A program made the translations under genes and the position numbers. DNA of 32,540 bases from assembly GCA_900660155.1 (NCBI GenBank), contig CABFPE010000446.1, positions 92,231 to 124,770 on the forward strand, read 5' to 3'. Below the pieces are notes generated by a model. The model ran no database searches. It was not told the origin of the DNA and saw only the letters and a list, made by a program, of their open reading frames with translations. The stretch's first letter is position 1, and each line of letters opens with the position of its first letter. The DNA comes from Hofstenia miamia (taxonomy: Eukaryota; Xenacoelomorpha; Acoela; Hofsteniidae). This document shows positions 19,740 through 29,900 of this stretch, one piece after another.

Positions 19740-20896
19740 TTAATAAGCTTGGAGGAAAATATTTGAAAATATGGAAAAACGGTTAGGGAGAAAATTTATA
19801 GTTATTGTCAATGCCCAACTTATAATACATGAAGTAATTGGGAGTCAATTTTTAAAAAAATTCAATTTCGAAACAAAAAAATACGCGCAACGAATAATAG
19901 CGTTGCAGAAAATATAAATTACAAACATGTTTCACATAATGATGTTGCAATAAATAATAATCATTTATTGTTCATGTAAACATGAAAATACAATAAAATA
20001 TACACGATTTATAAGTTAATAAGAATAAGAAAAAGTTTATTAAAAAGAGTGGGTATAATACTCGACTCATAAAAGACATACAAATAACTTAAAAATCACA
20101 ACTACATGTAGTACTTCTTTACCGCTCTGTTCGAGAAGGTGGACACACTCCTGTATGGGTTTGTCCTCATATTAGCACTCCGCAGATTTCTATTATGTTA
20201 CGGGATTTTACAAGGTTTCTCGTTGTAGTGTGAAGTCCTACTTTACAAATCTGGGGCAAATAGTCATAATTTGAAGTTATATACATGTATAAAATTTCAC
20301 AGCATGAGTTTGTAGCGCTTTTACAAAGAGTAGATTAGAGTTGTACGTCCTTAGTCTGCTTGAAGTCAAAATTTGCCACAGCCTGTAAATGTGCATAATT
20401 CCTAAGAAAAACTCAAATTGCGTGGGCCCATATGTTAGGCACAAGACTATATAATAAGTACAAAATGTGAATTAAACATGGTTCTGCAGCGTATTACTAC
20501 TGTATTAAACTAAATTAATGAAAAAGAGATATTTTATAATGAAAAAATTGGGATTACCATGCGTTCATTAAAATCTATGACGCTAAGGTACGTTTGCTTA
20601 AAATGGACTGCATTAGCTGCCAATGGTATCTCAAGAAGCTACTAAATAATTGGAGGCCAACATTAGTTGCCTTGTCACTTCGCAGCTTGTACTCTTCAAA
20701 TTCGGATTAACAACATTCCGTCAACATTTGTTTACTGGACTTATTATTTTGAAATATATACATTATTGTGTGATTTCGAAGAAAAAGATGCAACTAAACA
20801 TGAGGAAAATTTAGGAAGTAATTCTTTACTTTTATTTGATTCGAAATTCAGTATTTCAATATTTTGTTTAATTATGGTGGTTGATGTTGCACACGC
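19740..20896. other. Intergenic, no gene recognised
   Basis: AT-rich sequence. A + strand frame at 20667-20939 is open for 90 codons but runs into the hAT MITE at 20897 and resembles nothing I know, so I do not call it a gene. Confidence 0.4.
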
Positions 20897-21242
20897 TAGT
20901 GATGGACATGGGCCAGTTCGCTCTTGGCCTGAGACTTAATAGAAAGTGACAATTACGCAGTAGTGCTACATAATTGCATATATGCTACATAAGCAATATG
21001 ATGAAAAATTAATAAAAATTTTGAAATTCGATATCAGTGTAATGTACCGGTACTCTTCTAAAACTCAATTTAATATGAATTATAGTTTATAACATACCAA
21101 ACTTTGGTCTAGTAAACCAAAAAACTAACGAAATTTTTTTGAGAGCATAATTTAAACAGAGCGGGCCGAATTTAGAATGGACCTAAAGTTACCTGGGCTC
21201 GATCGGGTTTGAGTCTAAATTTTCGGCACATATCCGTCGCTG
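20897..21242. mobile_element. hAT-type MITE 2 (346 bp, older)
   Basis: Inverted ends TAGTGATGGACATGGGCC and CAGCGACGGATATGTGCC (complement of the right end) agree at 13 of 18 positions, differing mostly by transitions. Flanking 8-mers GCACACGC (20889-20896) and GCACATAC (21243-21250) agree at 6 of 8. The divergence of ends and target duplication suggests an old insertion. The interior right end is GC-rich (GGGCTCGATCGGGTTTGAG). No coding capacity. Confidence 0.6.
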
Positions 21243-22069
21243 GCACATACCCTATAAAAATAGTGTTAAGTAAAAAAATTCAAAGTTTTTTAAGCTGTCT
21301 TAGTTGTAAATTCCTTGTATTTCAACAGTAGCATTCCATACATGAGATATGTTTATGCAGCCGCTGATAAAAGCTGTAGCCCTAAGGTTGATACTTGTCA
21401 CAAATAATGAATGTTACTGGAATCCAGTAACTGGATTAAAAAATTCATTTTGTGGCTCTACTTGAGGAAGCTGGCAGAAAACACGTTTGTTGAACTTTCA
21501 ATTAAAAATGAACAACGACGTAAAAAATTCAAAAGAAAATAGGGAGATGCTTGTTAACTTTTCATTTTGAAATAAATCGACATTTTTTAAATAACTCTCT
21601 TCTGGAACCTGATTCGGACTACTTCCTCAAATCTGATTATAAGTTGCTCCAATGGTCAAAGACTAAGAGGCACACATGTAGAAAATATCCTACTTAGGCC
21701 ATTGGTAGTATATATAAAATTTTCTTAATGTTTTTACTTATATCTTAAAATATTTGTTTACCAATATGTTCCTATATTGGTGTATTTCATTTTACACATT
21801 TTCTTTGGATGACATTCCTTCTTAGTCAATTGTGCAGCTATATAACTGCATCAAGCTGTACAAATTTGAGCAAATTTCGATAATTTTAAAGCCACCCCTA
21901 CGCCAAAATATTTTATGAAAAAACTCTCAGAATGCATTAAGTTGCATATAAATAAACTCATTTTTGCAGCTTATTAGAAGAAAATGAACTCTAAAAGTCT
22001 CCATATAATCATTTTGCTTGATGTTACTCACCGAAAACTAAACAGATAACGATAATTCATAGTTATTGA
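21243..22069. other. Intergenic, no gene recognised
   Basis: AT-rich sequence without supported features. Confidence 0.4.
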
Positions 22070-22812
22070 CCCATGAATACGAAGAAATTTAAGAAGCAAA
22101 GCATCCACGTGGACTTGTAGGACGAACCGCTGATGAACGTAATCATGTATTTAACTGTTTTTTAGATGAACTGCCTCAATCTAAGCTGCCACTGGTAAAA
22201 AATGGCTTCTATAAGTATTGATCTCTAAGAATTATAATCCCATTTGAGTCAAGAATAAACGGCTGCAAAAATCACAGGTGAATTACGTATTCCCTCCATG
22301 ACAACAAGTAGCTCTGCGGTAAAATTGGAGTAGGCTATTTTATTTCTTCAGTCAAGTCATCATCCAGGAGAATGTGAATACCAAACAGGTGTTAAAATCA
22401 ACTAATTGCTTGATACAAAGTTTCGAGGAAAGTTGGCAGAAGAGAGCCAGCATCAATTTTTAAATGATCAAATTCGACAATAGTATTTACGATCAATGAG
22501 CACATCAGACCAAGAATCCCTTAGATATGAAACACATTTTATCTTTGAATTATTACATAATGATGATGCATGGTTAAACTTACCACAAAATTAATGGTCA
22601 ACAAATCCTGATTCTGTACTTATGTTTAGTACAGTGCGTAGGTGGAAGTGATAAATGATACAGTTGAAAGTGAAGTGAAAAATGTCCAATATTGCTAAGG
22701 GGGGAAAATAAAGAGAAACAATGGTTCTTGTATCCAGTTCAAATAGCATACAAATTAGGTCTTTTTAAGGAATGAAATGGAAGAGCACATATAAGATACA
22801 AGTTTGTTTCAT
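22070..22812 (+). pseudogene. Decayed coding sequence of unknown family
   Basis: The + strand carries protein-like stretches in consecutive frames: EAKHPRGLVGRTADERNHVF and LDELPQSKLPLVKNGFYKY (22081-22220), KITGELRIPSMTT (near 22275), FRGKLAEESQHQFLNDQIRQ (22420-22490), QESLRYETHFIFELLHNDDA followed by W (22510-22590), WSTNPDSVLMFSTVRRWK (22595-22650), and YPVQIAYKLGLFKE (near 22730-22770). At least six in-frame stops and frameshifts separate them. Trp, Asp and His content is unlike random AT-rich translation. No splice sites are evident between pieces, so it could be a processed pseudogene. I do not recognise the parent. Confidence 0.35.
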
Positions 22813-23469
22813 GGTATTAGATTTAAAGATATTAACTAATAACTATCTATACTCATAATCAAGAAAATGCAATTAAATAACTATGTGACCTCAGTTCTTT
22901 TGATGATGTTTTTGCATGATATTACTTTCACAAAACTAAAGTGATGGAAATAACTATTAATATATTATCTTACAATTTTATTAAGCAAAAAAATAATTCA
23001 GTTTATGTCTATTTTGCTTAGGGCTATTTTACAGGAAATGGGGAGGTTAGCAATCCCAAAGTGAAAATTTTTCAGTTTTTTACATCCCGCCCCCAATATT
23101 CCAATTAATCTTTTGTTCTGAGCTTAGATAGCTGTGTCTGTGTGCCTAAAAATAGAATGAAATGCTTATGTATGTGCTTCTTGAAAACTTTGAAGTCACT
23201 TCACCAAATACGTAGGAGATATTTAAAATGATCAGAATTTACTCAAATTTGCTCAAATCGATGCAGTTATATAACTGCGAAATTGGTTTAGGAAGGATGA
23301 AAATGGATATTGAAGAATAATTCACAGTTTTAAAACTAAATTGCTAAATGCATTCATGCAGGATGGTGTGAAAAATATAATGCATATTTCTCTTAATAAC
23401 TTTTCAATTTGCAAAGATTATGCGCTCAGAATTCACAGGTTTCAAAATTATTTTGATGTGTATGCTTTG

Positions 23470-23530
23470 GCAGGAAACATATCGGTTATGAAAGACATTT
23501 TCTCAATGTAGTTGTCGAATTGCCGGAAAT
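23470..23530 (+). promoter_or_regulatory. Conserved upstream block of Cys-rich gene 2
   Basis: GCAGGAAA at 23470 and CCGGAAAT at 23523 are 53 nt apart, exactly as in gene 3 (25634 and 25687). Between them, ATATCGGTTATGAAAGACAT matches gene 3's TTATCGATTATAAAAGAGAC with small indels. It may be a core promoter with an ETS-type CCGGAA site. Alternatively, the GCAG end after a pyrimidine-containing stretch may be a splice (or trans-splice) acceptor, making the block 5' UTR. Confidence 0.5.
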
Positions 23531-23567
23531 TTGATCTGATTTCCTTTAAGCACTATACTACTCTAAC

Positions 23568-23984
23568 ATGCGGCCTATAAGTATACCTACTATTCCAGCA
23601 GCAGAACGCTTTGAAAGCCCCTCTTATTTAATTGAAAACTATTATTTGGACTCTGAACGAGTGGGTTATTCATATGATTGCATTACATCAAGACAAAGAT
23701 TACTGCTTGGGATTCTTACGATTATGTTGTTTCTCAGTGTTCTTGCATACGGAGCACTGTTTATTAAATCATTTGATAATACATATTCTTGTCCTAAAAA
23801 CTTTTGGAGATGTTCAGTAGCAAGAAACACGTGTTGTAAAATTGGGACATCAATGTGTTGTCATGATCACGTATATCCTTACTGCTGCAACTTTCCGTTT
23901 AATGAATGCTGCTTTGGACAATGTTGCACAGCAAATGAAACGTGTAGTAAAGAGGAAAGCCAGTGCAAAAACTACTTTGCTTAA
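23568..23984 (+). CDS. Granulin-like Cys-rich single-pass membrane protein, copy 2
   Basis: A 138-residue protein with a 44-residue, Tyr/Pro/acidic N-terminal tail, then SRQR and a hydrophobic segment (about 45-66), and a C-terminal domain of about 65 residues with 14 cysteines at 75, 82, 89/90, 97/98, 106/107, 114/115, 119/120, 126 and 133. The spacing is C-6-C-6-CC-6-CC-7-CC-6-CC-3-CC-5-C-6-C. CCHDHVYPYCC resembles the CCEDxxHCC core of granulins, but the fifth CC pair and loop lengths differ. There is no N-terminal signal peptide; positive charge before the membrane segment predicts type II, Cys domain outside. NET (123) is a potential N-glycosylation site. It shares DCITxxQRL with copy 3 before the membrane segment. 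Single exon as seen. Function unknown. Confidence 0.85.
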   Translation: MRPISIPTIPAAERFESPSYLIENYYLDSERVGYSYDCITSRQRLLLGILTIMLFLSVLAYGALFIKSFDNTYSCPKNFWRCSVARNTCCKIGTSMCCHDHVYPYCCNFPFNECCFGQCCTANETCSKEESQCKNYFA

Positions 23985-24460
23985 GCTGCTATTGATATTT
24001 TGGATGAAGGTGTCTCTAAAATGTATCATAACTATTAATTGTAAAAAAACCCGTTTTGTGATGACATTGATCATTCTACTGAAATGCTTTTGTAAAAAGC
24101 CTTTTTGACTGTTGAAATACAGCGACATTTCTATTTTAAGAAACGCATGAAGGAAACAAATTAGTGCAATAAGACAGCTTCCATTAGTTATAAGGGAAAG
24201 TCATTTTTGTGACAAGTAACTAGCCTGTAATGTTTTGTTTCAGTGCAAATGAATATGCATATTAATTTGTATTATGCAATAATTTTGGGAATTTCTTTCC
24301 ATTGAGTCTTTTCTATTTAATGGGCAGTAGCTATTAAAAGTTTGGAGAAAGAAACTACAAAAAAATTATATTACGCAAATTTTCGTGAATACGTTTTAAA
24401 AAACAATATTATATGAATATGTTAATGTTTTAGAGAAACGGTTGTGTAAAAATGTACATT

Positions 24461-24519
24461 ATATATATATATATATAAATATTTACTAATTTATTTATTT
24501 ATTTATTTATGTATGTATG
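24461..24519. repeat. Simple repeats (AT)n, (TTTA)n, (GTAT)n
   Basis: An (AT)8 run at 24461-24476, then (TTTA)n from about 24490 to 24510 passing into GTATGTATG. Confidence 0.9.
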
Positions 24520-25035
24520 GAATCAATTTTTTACAGCATGTTAGGTAAATGTAGAATATTCAACTAAGGCAGACAGAGAAATTTCTTGATTTAGTTAAGA
24601 TAAGTTATCCAAAACCGGCTTATCCCGAATTCATAAACACAATTCCAGGAAAATTTTTACTTTTTTCAATACTAATGTCACCAAATATCTTACGTATATT
24701 AAAAGAATCAATACTTTTTAAACAACCATTGATTCGCAAAAGTAATAAAAACATTAATATTTTAAAAATAATTTAAGAATTCACAATGACGTTCCTTTTG
24801 AAAATAACTGTAGGTCGATGATTATGTTTGGTTTTCACAATTATATTCCCATAGAGATTATAGTGGGATGAAGATGCTGAAAAGTTTCAGGTAAGCAAAA
24901 TATTAGGTTAATTGGAATTGATTTATTCTTAATTTTATTAATGAGTGTAGAGGATTTTGTTGCTTTTTATAGTCATTTTATTTCCAATTTTAAACAAAAA
25001 AACATAATAAAAACAGGAAACAATTCAGCGGGCAT
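24520..25035. other. Intergenic, no gene recognised
   Basis: AT-rich spacer between Cys-rich genes 2 and 3, ending in the left target duplication of a hAT MITE (GCGGGCAT, 25028-25035). Confidence 0.4.
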
Positions 25036-25229
25036 CAGGGGCGTACGCAGTATTTTCTTACGGGGGAGGACATTTTCGTCATGGAAATTTTTGAAAATAT
25101 TGAGAAAATAGAACCTTAGATTTCAAATTTTTCAATTTCTTACCAAACATTTTTTGTTTTAATCAGTCAAAATCAAGTTTTAAACCTGACGGAGGGCATT
25201 CCACCATGTCCCCTTTGCGTAAGCCACTG
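25036..25229. mobile_element. hAT-type MITE 3 (194 bp)
   Basis: Ends are inverted: CAGGGGCGTACGCAG at the left and CAGTGGCTTACGCAA (complement) at the right, 12 of 15 identical. Flanking 8-mers GCGGGCAT (25028-25035) and GCGAGCAT (25230-25237) agree at 7 of 8. Its last ~65 bp (AGTCAAAATCA...CTGACGG...CACTG) recur at 27921-27988. It sits about 0.5 kb upstream of Cys-rich gene 3. Confidence 0.75.
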
Positions 25230-25633
25230 GCGAGCATATTCAATGAAATACTCATTAAAATGAAATTTGTACAGCTCAATCATTGTTTAAATAATTTTCA
25301 AAATATACGACAAAATTTGCCAAATGCCTGTTCCTTTTCTAATCTAAAAACTATGCATGTTTACATAGTTTTTTGGCAATTATTTTCCAAATTATAGTAG
25401 AAATCAAATTACTGTAGATGCCTTTATATTTTATCAAGATTAACCGTTCAATTCTTTTCTATAGTACAGATACTGTATAAAAATATTCAAAATCAATCAA
25501 TTCAAATTCAAATTATTTCTAATCTAAACGCAATTTGTGCTTCTATTTATTCGGTAAATGTTTGATGTGAAGGTGAACAATTGTCTTAACACACTAAAAG
25601 TGTTTCACATCTTCCTGTTTTATGTTTCGGTTT

Positions 25634-25694
25634 GCAGGAAATGTTATCGATTATAAAAGAGACATATACAAACTTGTAGTCTCTTACCGGAAAT
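25634..25694 (+). promoter_or_regulatory. Conserved upstream block of Cys-rich gene 3
   Basis: Contains GCAGGAAA (25634), a TATA-box-like TATAAAAG (25652-25659) and TTACCGGAAAT (25684-25694). Spacing between the first and last elements is identical to gene 2 (53 nt). The ATG is 54 nt after the block. As for gene 2, TTTGCAG could instead be a splice acceptor. A short upstream ORF starts at the ATG just after it. Confidence 0.5.
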
Positions 25695-25747
25695 GGTAAT
25701 ACTTTGCATTTGAAATACACGTATTTATTTAAGAATCTAAACCAATC

Positions 25748-26119
25748 ATGGCTGCTCCCTCTGCTGAGCAACATTTCAGCCATTTGCCAGTAGGCTTCCA
25801 CTTAGCCAGAGATTGCATCACTTTTCAACAAAGACTTGTTACATTTATTGTCTCCGTTTGTATTGTGTTAGGAATACTCTCCTTCGGAGTTTGGTACAAC
25901 CAATTGTTTCAAAACAATTTTTCATGCCCTGAAAACACTTGGAAATGCGATTTTAACACAAACACATGCTGTCAAATAGGCACATCCATGTGTTGTCATG
26001 ATCTTTCAAACTCATATTGTTGCAGTTTTCCATTCACTGAATGTTGTCATGGATATTGCTGCAGTTTAAATGAAACATGCTATCAAGAAGAGCGTCGTTG
26101 TGTCAGTTACGTGGAGTAA
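25748..26119 (+). CDS. Granulin-like Cys-rich single-pass membrane protein, copy 3
   Basis: A 123-residue protein: a short N-terminal tail with DCITFQQRL, a hydrophobic segment (about 31-50), then the 14-Cys domain at 60, 67, 74/75, 82/83, 91/92, 99/100, 104/105, 111 and 118, with loop lengths identical to copy 2. Shared words are CCQIGTSMCCHDL, CCSFPFTECC and NETC. NFS (57) and NET (108) are possible N-glycosylation sites in the predicted extracellular part. The N-terminal tail is shorter than in copy 2. The start ATG has a favourable context (ATCATGG), and AATAAA at 26217 ends the transcript. It is 1.8 kb from copy 2, its closest relative. A membrane-anchored adhesion, receptor or growth-factor-like role is possible but not shown. 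Confidence 0.85.
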   Translation: MAAPSAEQHFSHLPVGFHLARDCITFQQRLVTFIVSVCIVLGILSFGVWYNQLFQNNFSCPENTWKCDFNTNTCCQIGTSMCCHDLSNSYCCSFPFTECCHGYCCSLNETCYQEERRCVSYVE

Positions 26120-26216
26120 AATTTGTCTTAATTATTTTGTTTGTAGATTAAAAAGTTTATAAAAATGTAACCTAAAGATACCTGTCTAACTATATTATAC
26201 TGCCCATATTAGGTAA

Positions 26217-26222
26217 AATAAA
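26217..26222 (+). terminator. Polyadenylation signal for Cys-rich copy 3
   Basis: AATAAA 98 nt after the stop codon. Confidence 0.45.
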
Positions 26223-26384
26223 CAAGCAGAAAAATTCTCATGGTTTATTTCAAGTCGAGTAAAGATAAAAAAATTATAAATCTTTGTCTTAGGAGGTAAG
26301 AATTGAATTACAATTATGAAATCAAATAATTCTACAATGAATCGGTACATGAAGTTGAGGTTATTAAAATGTGGTGAATGGGAA

Positions 26385-26437
26385 AACAATTTTTTTCGGT
26401 AGGAACAAATAACAATTTTTTTTCGGTAGGAACAAAT
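26385..26437. repeat. 26-27 bp tandem duplication
   Basis: AACAAT, a T run and TCGGTAGGAACAAAT occur twice back to back; the copies differ only by one T in the T run. Confidence 0.9.
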
Positions 26438-26439
26438 AA

Positions 26440-26984
26440 CATTTTAGTAATAAAATTCACATTTTTCGAAATTACTTTATATAAATTTAAGTACGATCTT
26501 GTATGAATAGATATTTATTGCTTTCAAAATTTTTATTAGTGAATAGAGCAAATGGGTAGCTGAAATATATCTCTCTGAAATGTAGATATTCTTATTGATT
26601 TACTGCTTTGTTTAGTATATGTATACTAAGGTACTGGTCATTAGTAGATATAGTTTAATTTGGACGTGGATAAGTTCCCCGATCAAACATAGCTACTAAT
26701 CCATGCTACCAACGCTTCATCCGAGTGATTAGAATCTATTGATAAAAAATCGAAACCATTCAAATCTGTTTTGATTACGTCAAATCGTCTTAATCGAACC
26801 GATCTCGAGATAAGCTGTTAGTTTAAATTGAACTTCTTAAAAAATGTGTTAGTACACATAAATCAACACATAATCAATGAGACCTGTACAATGTACATTC
26901 ATTATCAAAAATGATTTGAAATCTAAACATTCGATTTGTTGATAGATATTAATTACACAGTTCATTAAATATTTTTGATACAAA
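26440..26984. other. Intergenic between convergent genes
   Basis: Sequence between the 3' ends of Cys-rich gene 3 (+) and the oxidoreductase (-). No gene seen, and no clear minus-strand AATAAA for the oxidoreductase. Confidence 0.4.
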
Positions 26985-29900
26985 TCAAAATAGTTCATCC
27001 GTCATATGCTTAATTTTGATGTACCCAACCGCGAGAACTTTGTTGTGATACTCCTTATCTTGCAGTGATTTGATGATGAAGCGGGTTAATTGATTATTAG
27101 ACATCAGTTTTTCTCCCATATGAACGTACGATTTATTTTCCTCAACGAATAAACGAGTTTTTTCTAAACAAAGTAAGAATTTTTTCTCCATTTTATATTT
27201 GCAATTAAACTAGACGATTGGCATGCTTAACATTTTTTAAAAATTGATTAAAAAATCTATGCTAATGTTTTTGAGGCCACATTAAGCTGCTACTTTCTGA
27301 GAAATTATTCAACACTTTTGTTTTTGCAGTTAAAGCAGATGTATTAATCAGAATTAGGACTAGAACAGTTTCTTGGACCAATGTTTAGCCAGAGGTGACA
27401 ATATTTGATATTTTTAATAATACTATGAAAAGGAAATTTGGACATTTTTTGACACAAAGTTACAAGAAAGTATTTGGAAAACATTTTTTTCATTTAGATA
27501 CAAAAATACTAGTAAATATCTGCAAGAATCAAAATTTAGAAAAAAATGAGATGAAGAACTTGTAGCGTGAAATAGTCATTCTAAGATTTCTAAATTTAGA
27601 TATGAAATAAGACTGACATTTTTCGTCGAGTGTTACAGATTATAAATATTTATTCTACAATACATCAGATGAAGCAAACTTTACGATGTTAGGAATTTGG
27701 AAAAAATAATATTATGAAAGCACTTCAATTAGCAGGCTTGGCAGGCTTGTCCATTGGACAGATGTTTATGTCCAATCCAATCCAATCCAAAAAAATCTTA
27801 AATTGTCCAAATGGAATCTAATGGAATTCCAATCTAAGTTTGAGTTTGCTAATCAAAATGCATTCAACGACCTTAGAATTTAAAGTTTTCACTTTTTACT
27901 GAAATTTTTTTGATTTAGCCAGTCAAAATCACTTTTGAAAATCTGACGGGGGGACATTCCACTATTTCCCTCCTTGTGTACGGCACTGGTACATACCCTC
28001 TGAAGATTGTGTGTCTTATGATTTTGTTATATGTTGTCACAATTTCTTTCAAACTATAAAAAGCAAGAGCAATTTCTTAAAATAAGGAACAAAATAATAA
28101 TTATTTCAATAATATAAAATATAAAATTCAGATATTTGTTTACAATTAAGTGACTGGTAACTTACCTGAATGATGTCATAAAATTGCCAAAATACCTATA
28201 CGCAATAATTGCAAAAGAAATATTTCAGACTATTTCATGTATAAGTTTTCATGTGGTCATTATTGTAAAAATTGTATCTTAGCCTTGATTTAGCAGGAAT
28301 ATATATTTTCTAAGAAAAAATTTTAATCCATTTTTAAGGGATTGTAATTTTTCAATGATATTTGTTTAAGTAGTGTATTCCAGTTTCAAATGCCAACACT
28401 AAAAAAGGAATAATTTGAAACTTTTCTTGATGCTTACAAAAATAAAAAGTTTTGATTTTGATTTCTGTTTATGAATCAATCCCAGAGTTTTAATCATATT
28501 ATATGGTGTAATGTTTGTATGAGTTTGACGGTATGTTTTAAGAAGAGACAAAAATGTAATGGTAAATTTTAAAATTTTTCCTCAAGCTATGCAATACCCA
28601 TCTCAATTGCAAGTAAAGGTACAATTTTCAAGTCAGAAAAAATATATGTGCGTAGTTAACTGACTCAATATAATAAATGCAGAAGGTGGTGATTGCCCAA
28701 CTACTAATACCCTATTTTTACAAATATTGTTATATTATACTGATACCGCTCTTACATTTTACCAAGACAACATTTTAGCTGTTAAGTGTCAATTCATTGT
28801 CAACACACACTTAAACAATGCTATGTGTTTACGTTTGTTTTTCCTTTAAATACAATCTATCTCTTGCAAGGTCTGATTAGTAGAAATTGGTAGAAGTTGT
28901 AGAATAGCTTTCCCTAGAGTACAAGTTGTGTGCAATATTAAAATGAAATGTGACTAATTTGGATGGATCATTCTCTAACTAGTAGCGACTACTCTTGGCT
29001 AAATGAAGGGATTACAACCTGGCATCAATGAAACCATAAGAAATTTGAACAGTTTCACAGAAATTTCTAATGGCATCAGAGTTTTATACGAAATCTTTAA
29101 CTAGGAGGATTGTTACTACTGATTATTTTCCAATTGCAGTCATCATTCTTATCTTTGAATTGAACTTTAATAAAGTACAGACTTCAAAACAAATTCTGGA
29201 ATTTTTTAATTCAAGAAGTTATATTTCATCATTTCAGCAGTAATACTTTAAAATTTATAAATATGTAAAAGCTTAAACATTGTTTTTATACACCATGTAG
29301 TACATTCATTTATATAATGTAAACAACCTATGTAAGTTAATGCCCATTCAAAACATGACAAAATTTGAATGGTAATATATTCGTTTTTACAGATAAACTT
29401 TTATTTTCATGTTTATCAAATAAGCATCTAGAAACCTTAATAATCACATATACCTAGATATCTTTGCACCTTTACGAAACTTGAATATTTCAAGGGGTAT
29501 GTACAAGGGGCTTGACAGTACTGATATCACAATTTTCATTTCTCTCTATAATTTTCAATCCTTCTCCAAATCTTATGAAGAGCAGAAGAGATATTACTAT
29601 GCTACTCCCCTCCTTAACTTCAATAATAATCTAGAGTTTTAGTTTTAGGCATTGATTTCAGAAATTATTCACACTATACGTATAACTATAACTGAACTGC
29701 ATGCATACTTGCGAGTTTAAATCTGTTGTCCGTAAGAAAGGGCGCACGCACAATTGTATACGTGAGCAGTGAGTTTCTGATGCAAACTTCCAATAAGTCG
29801 AAATCATCTATTGACGCCCGCTGATTGTTTGGTTTTACTACACATTGTTTGAAGTAGAGTCCACATGGTGGCTCATACGTTCTATCCCATTTATCCAAGA

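Noticed and set aside
20667..20939. A 90-codon + strand frame
   Set aside because: It has no similarity I recognise and reads into the hAT MITE starting at 20897, so it is most likely chance.
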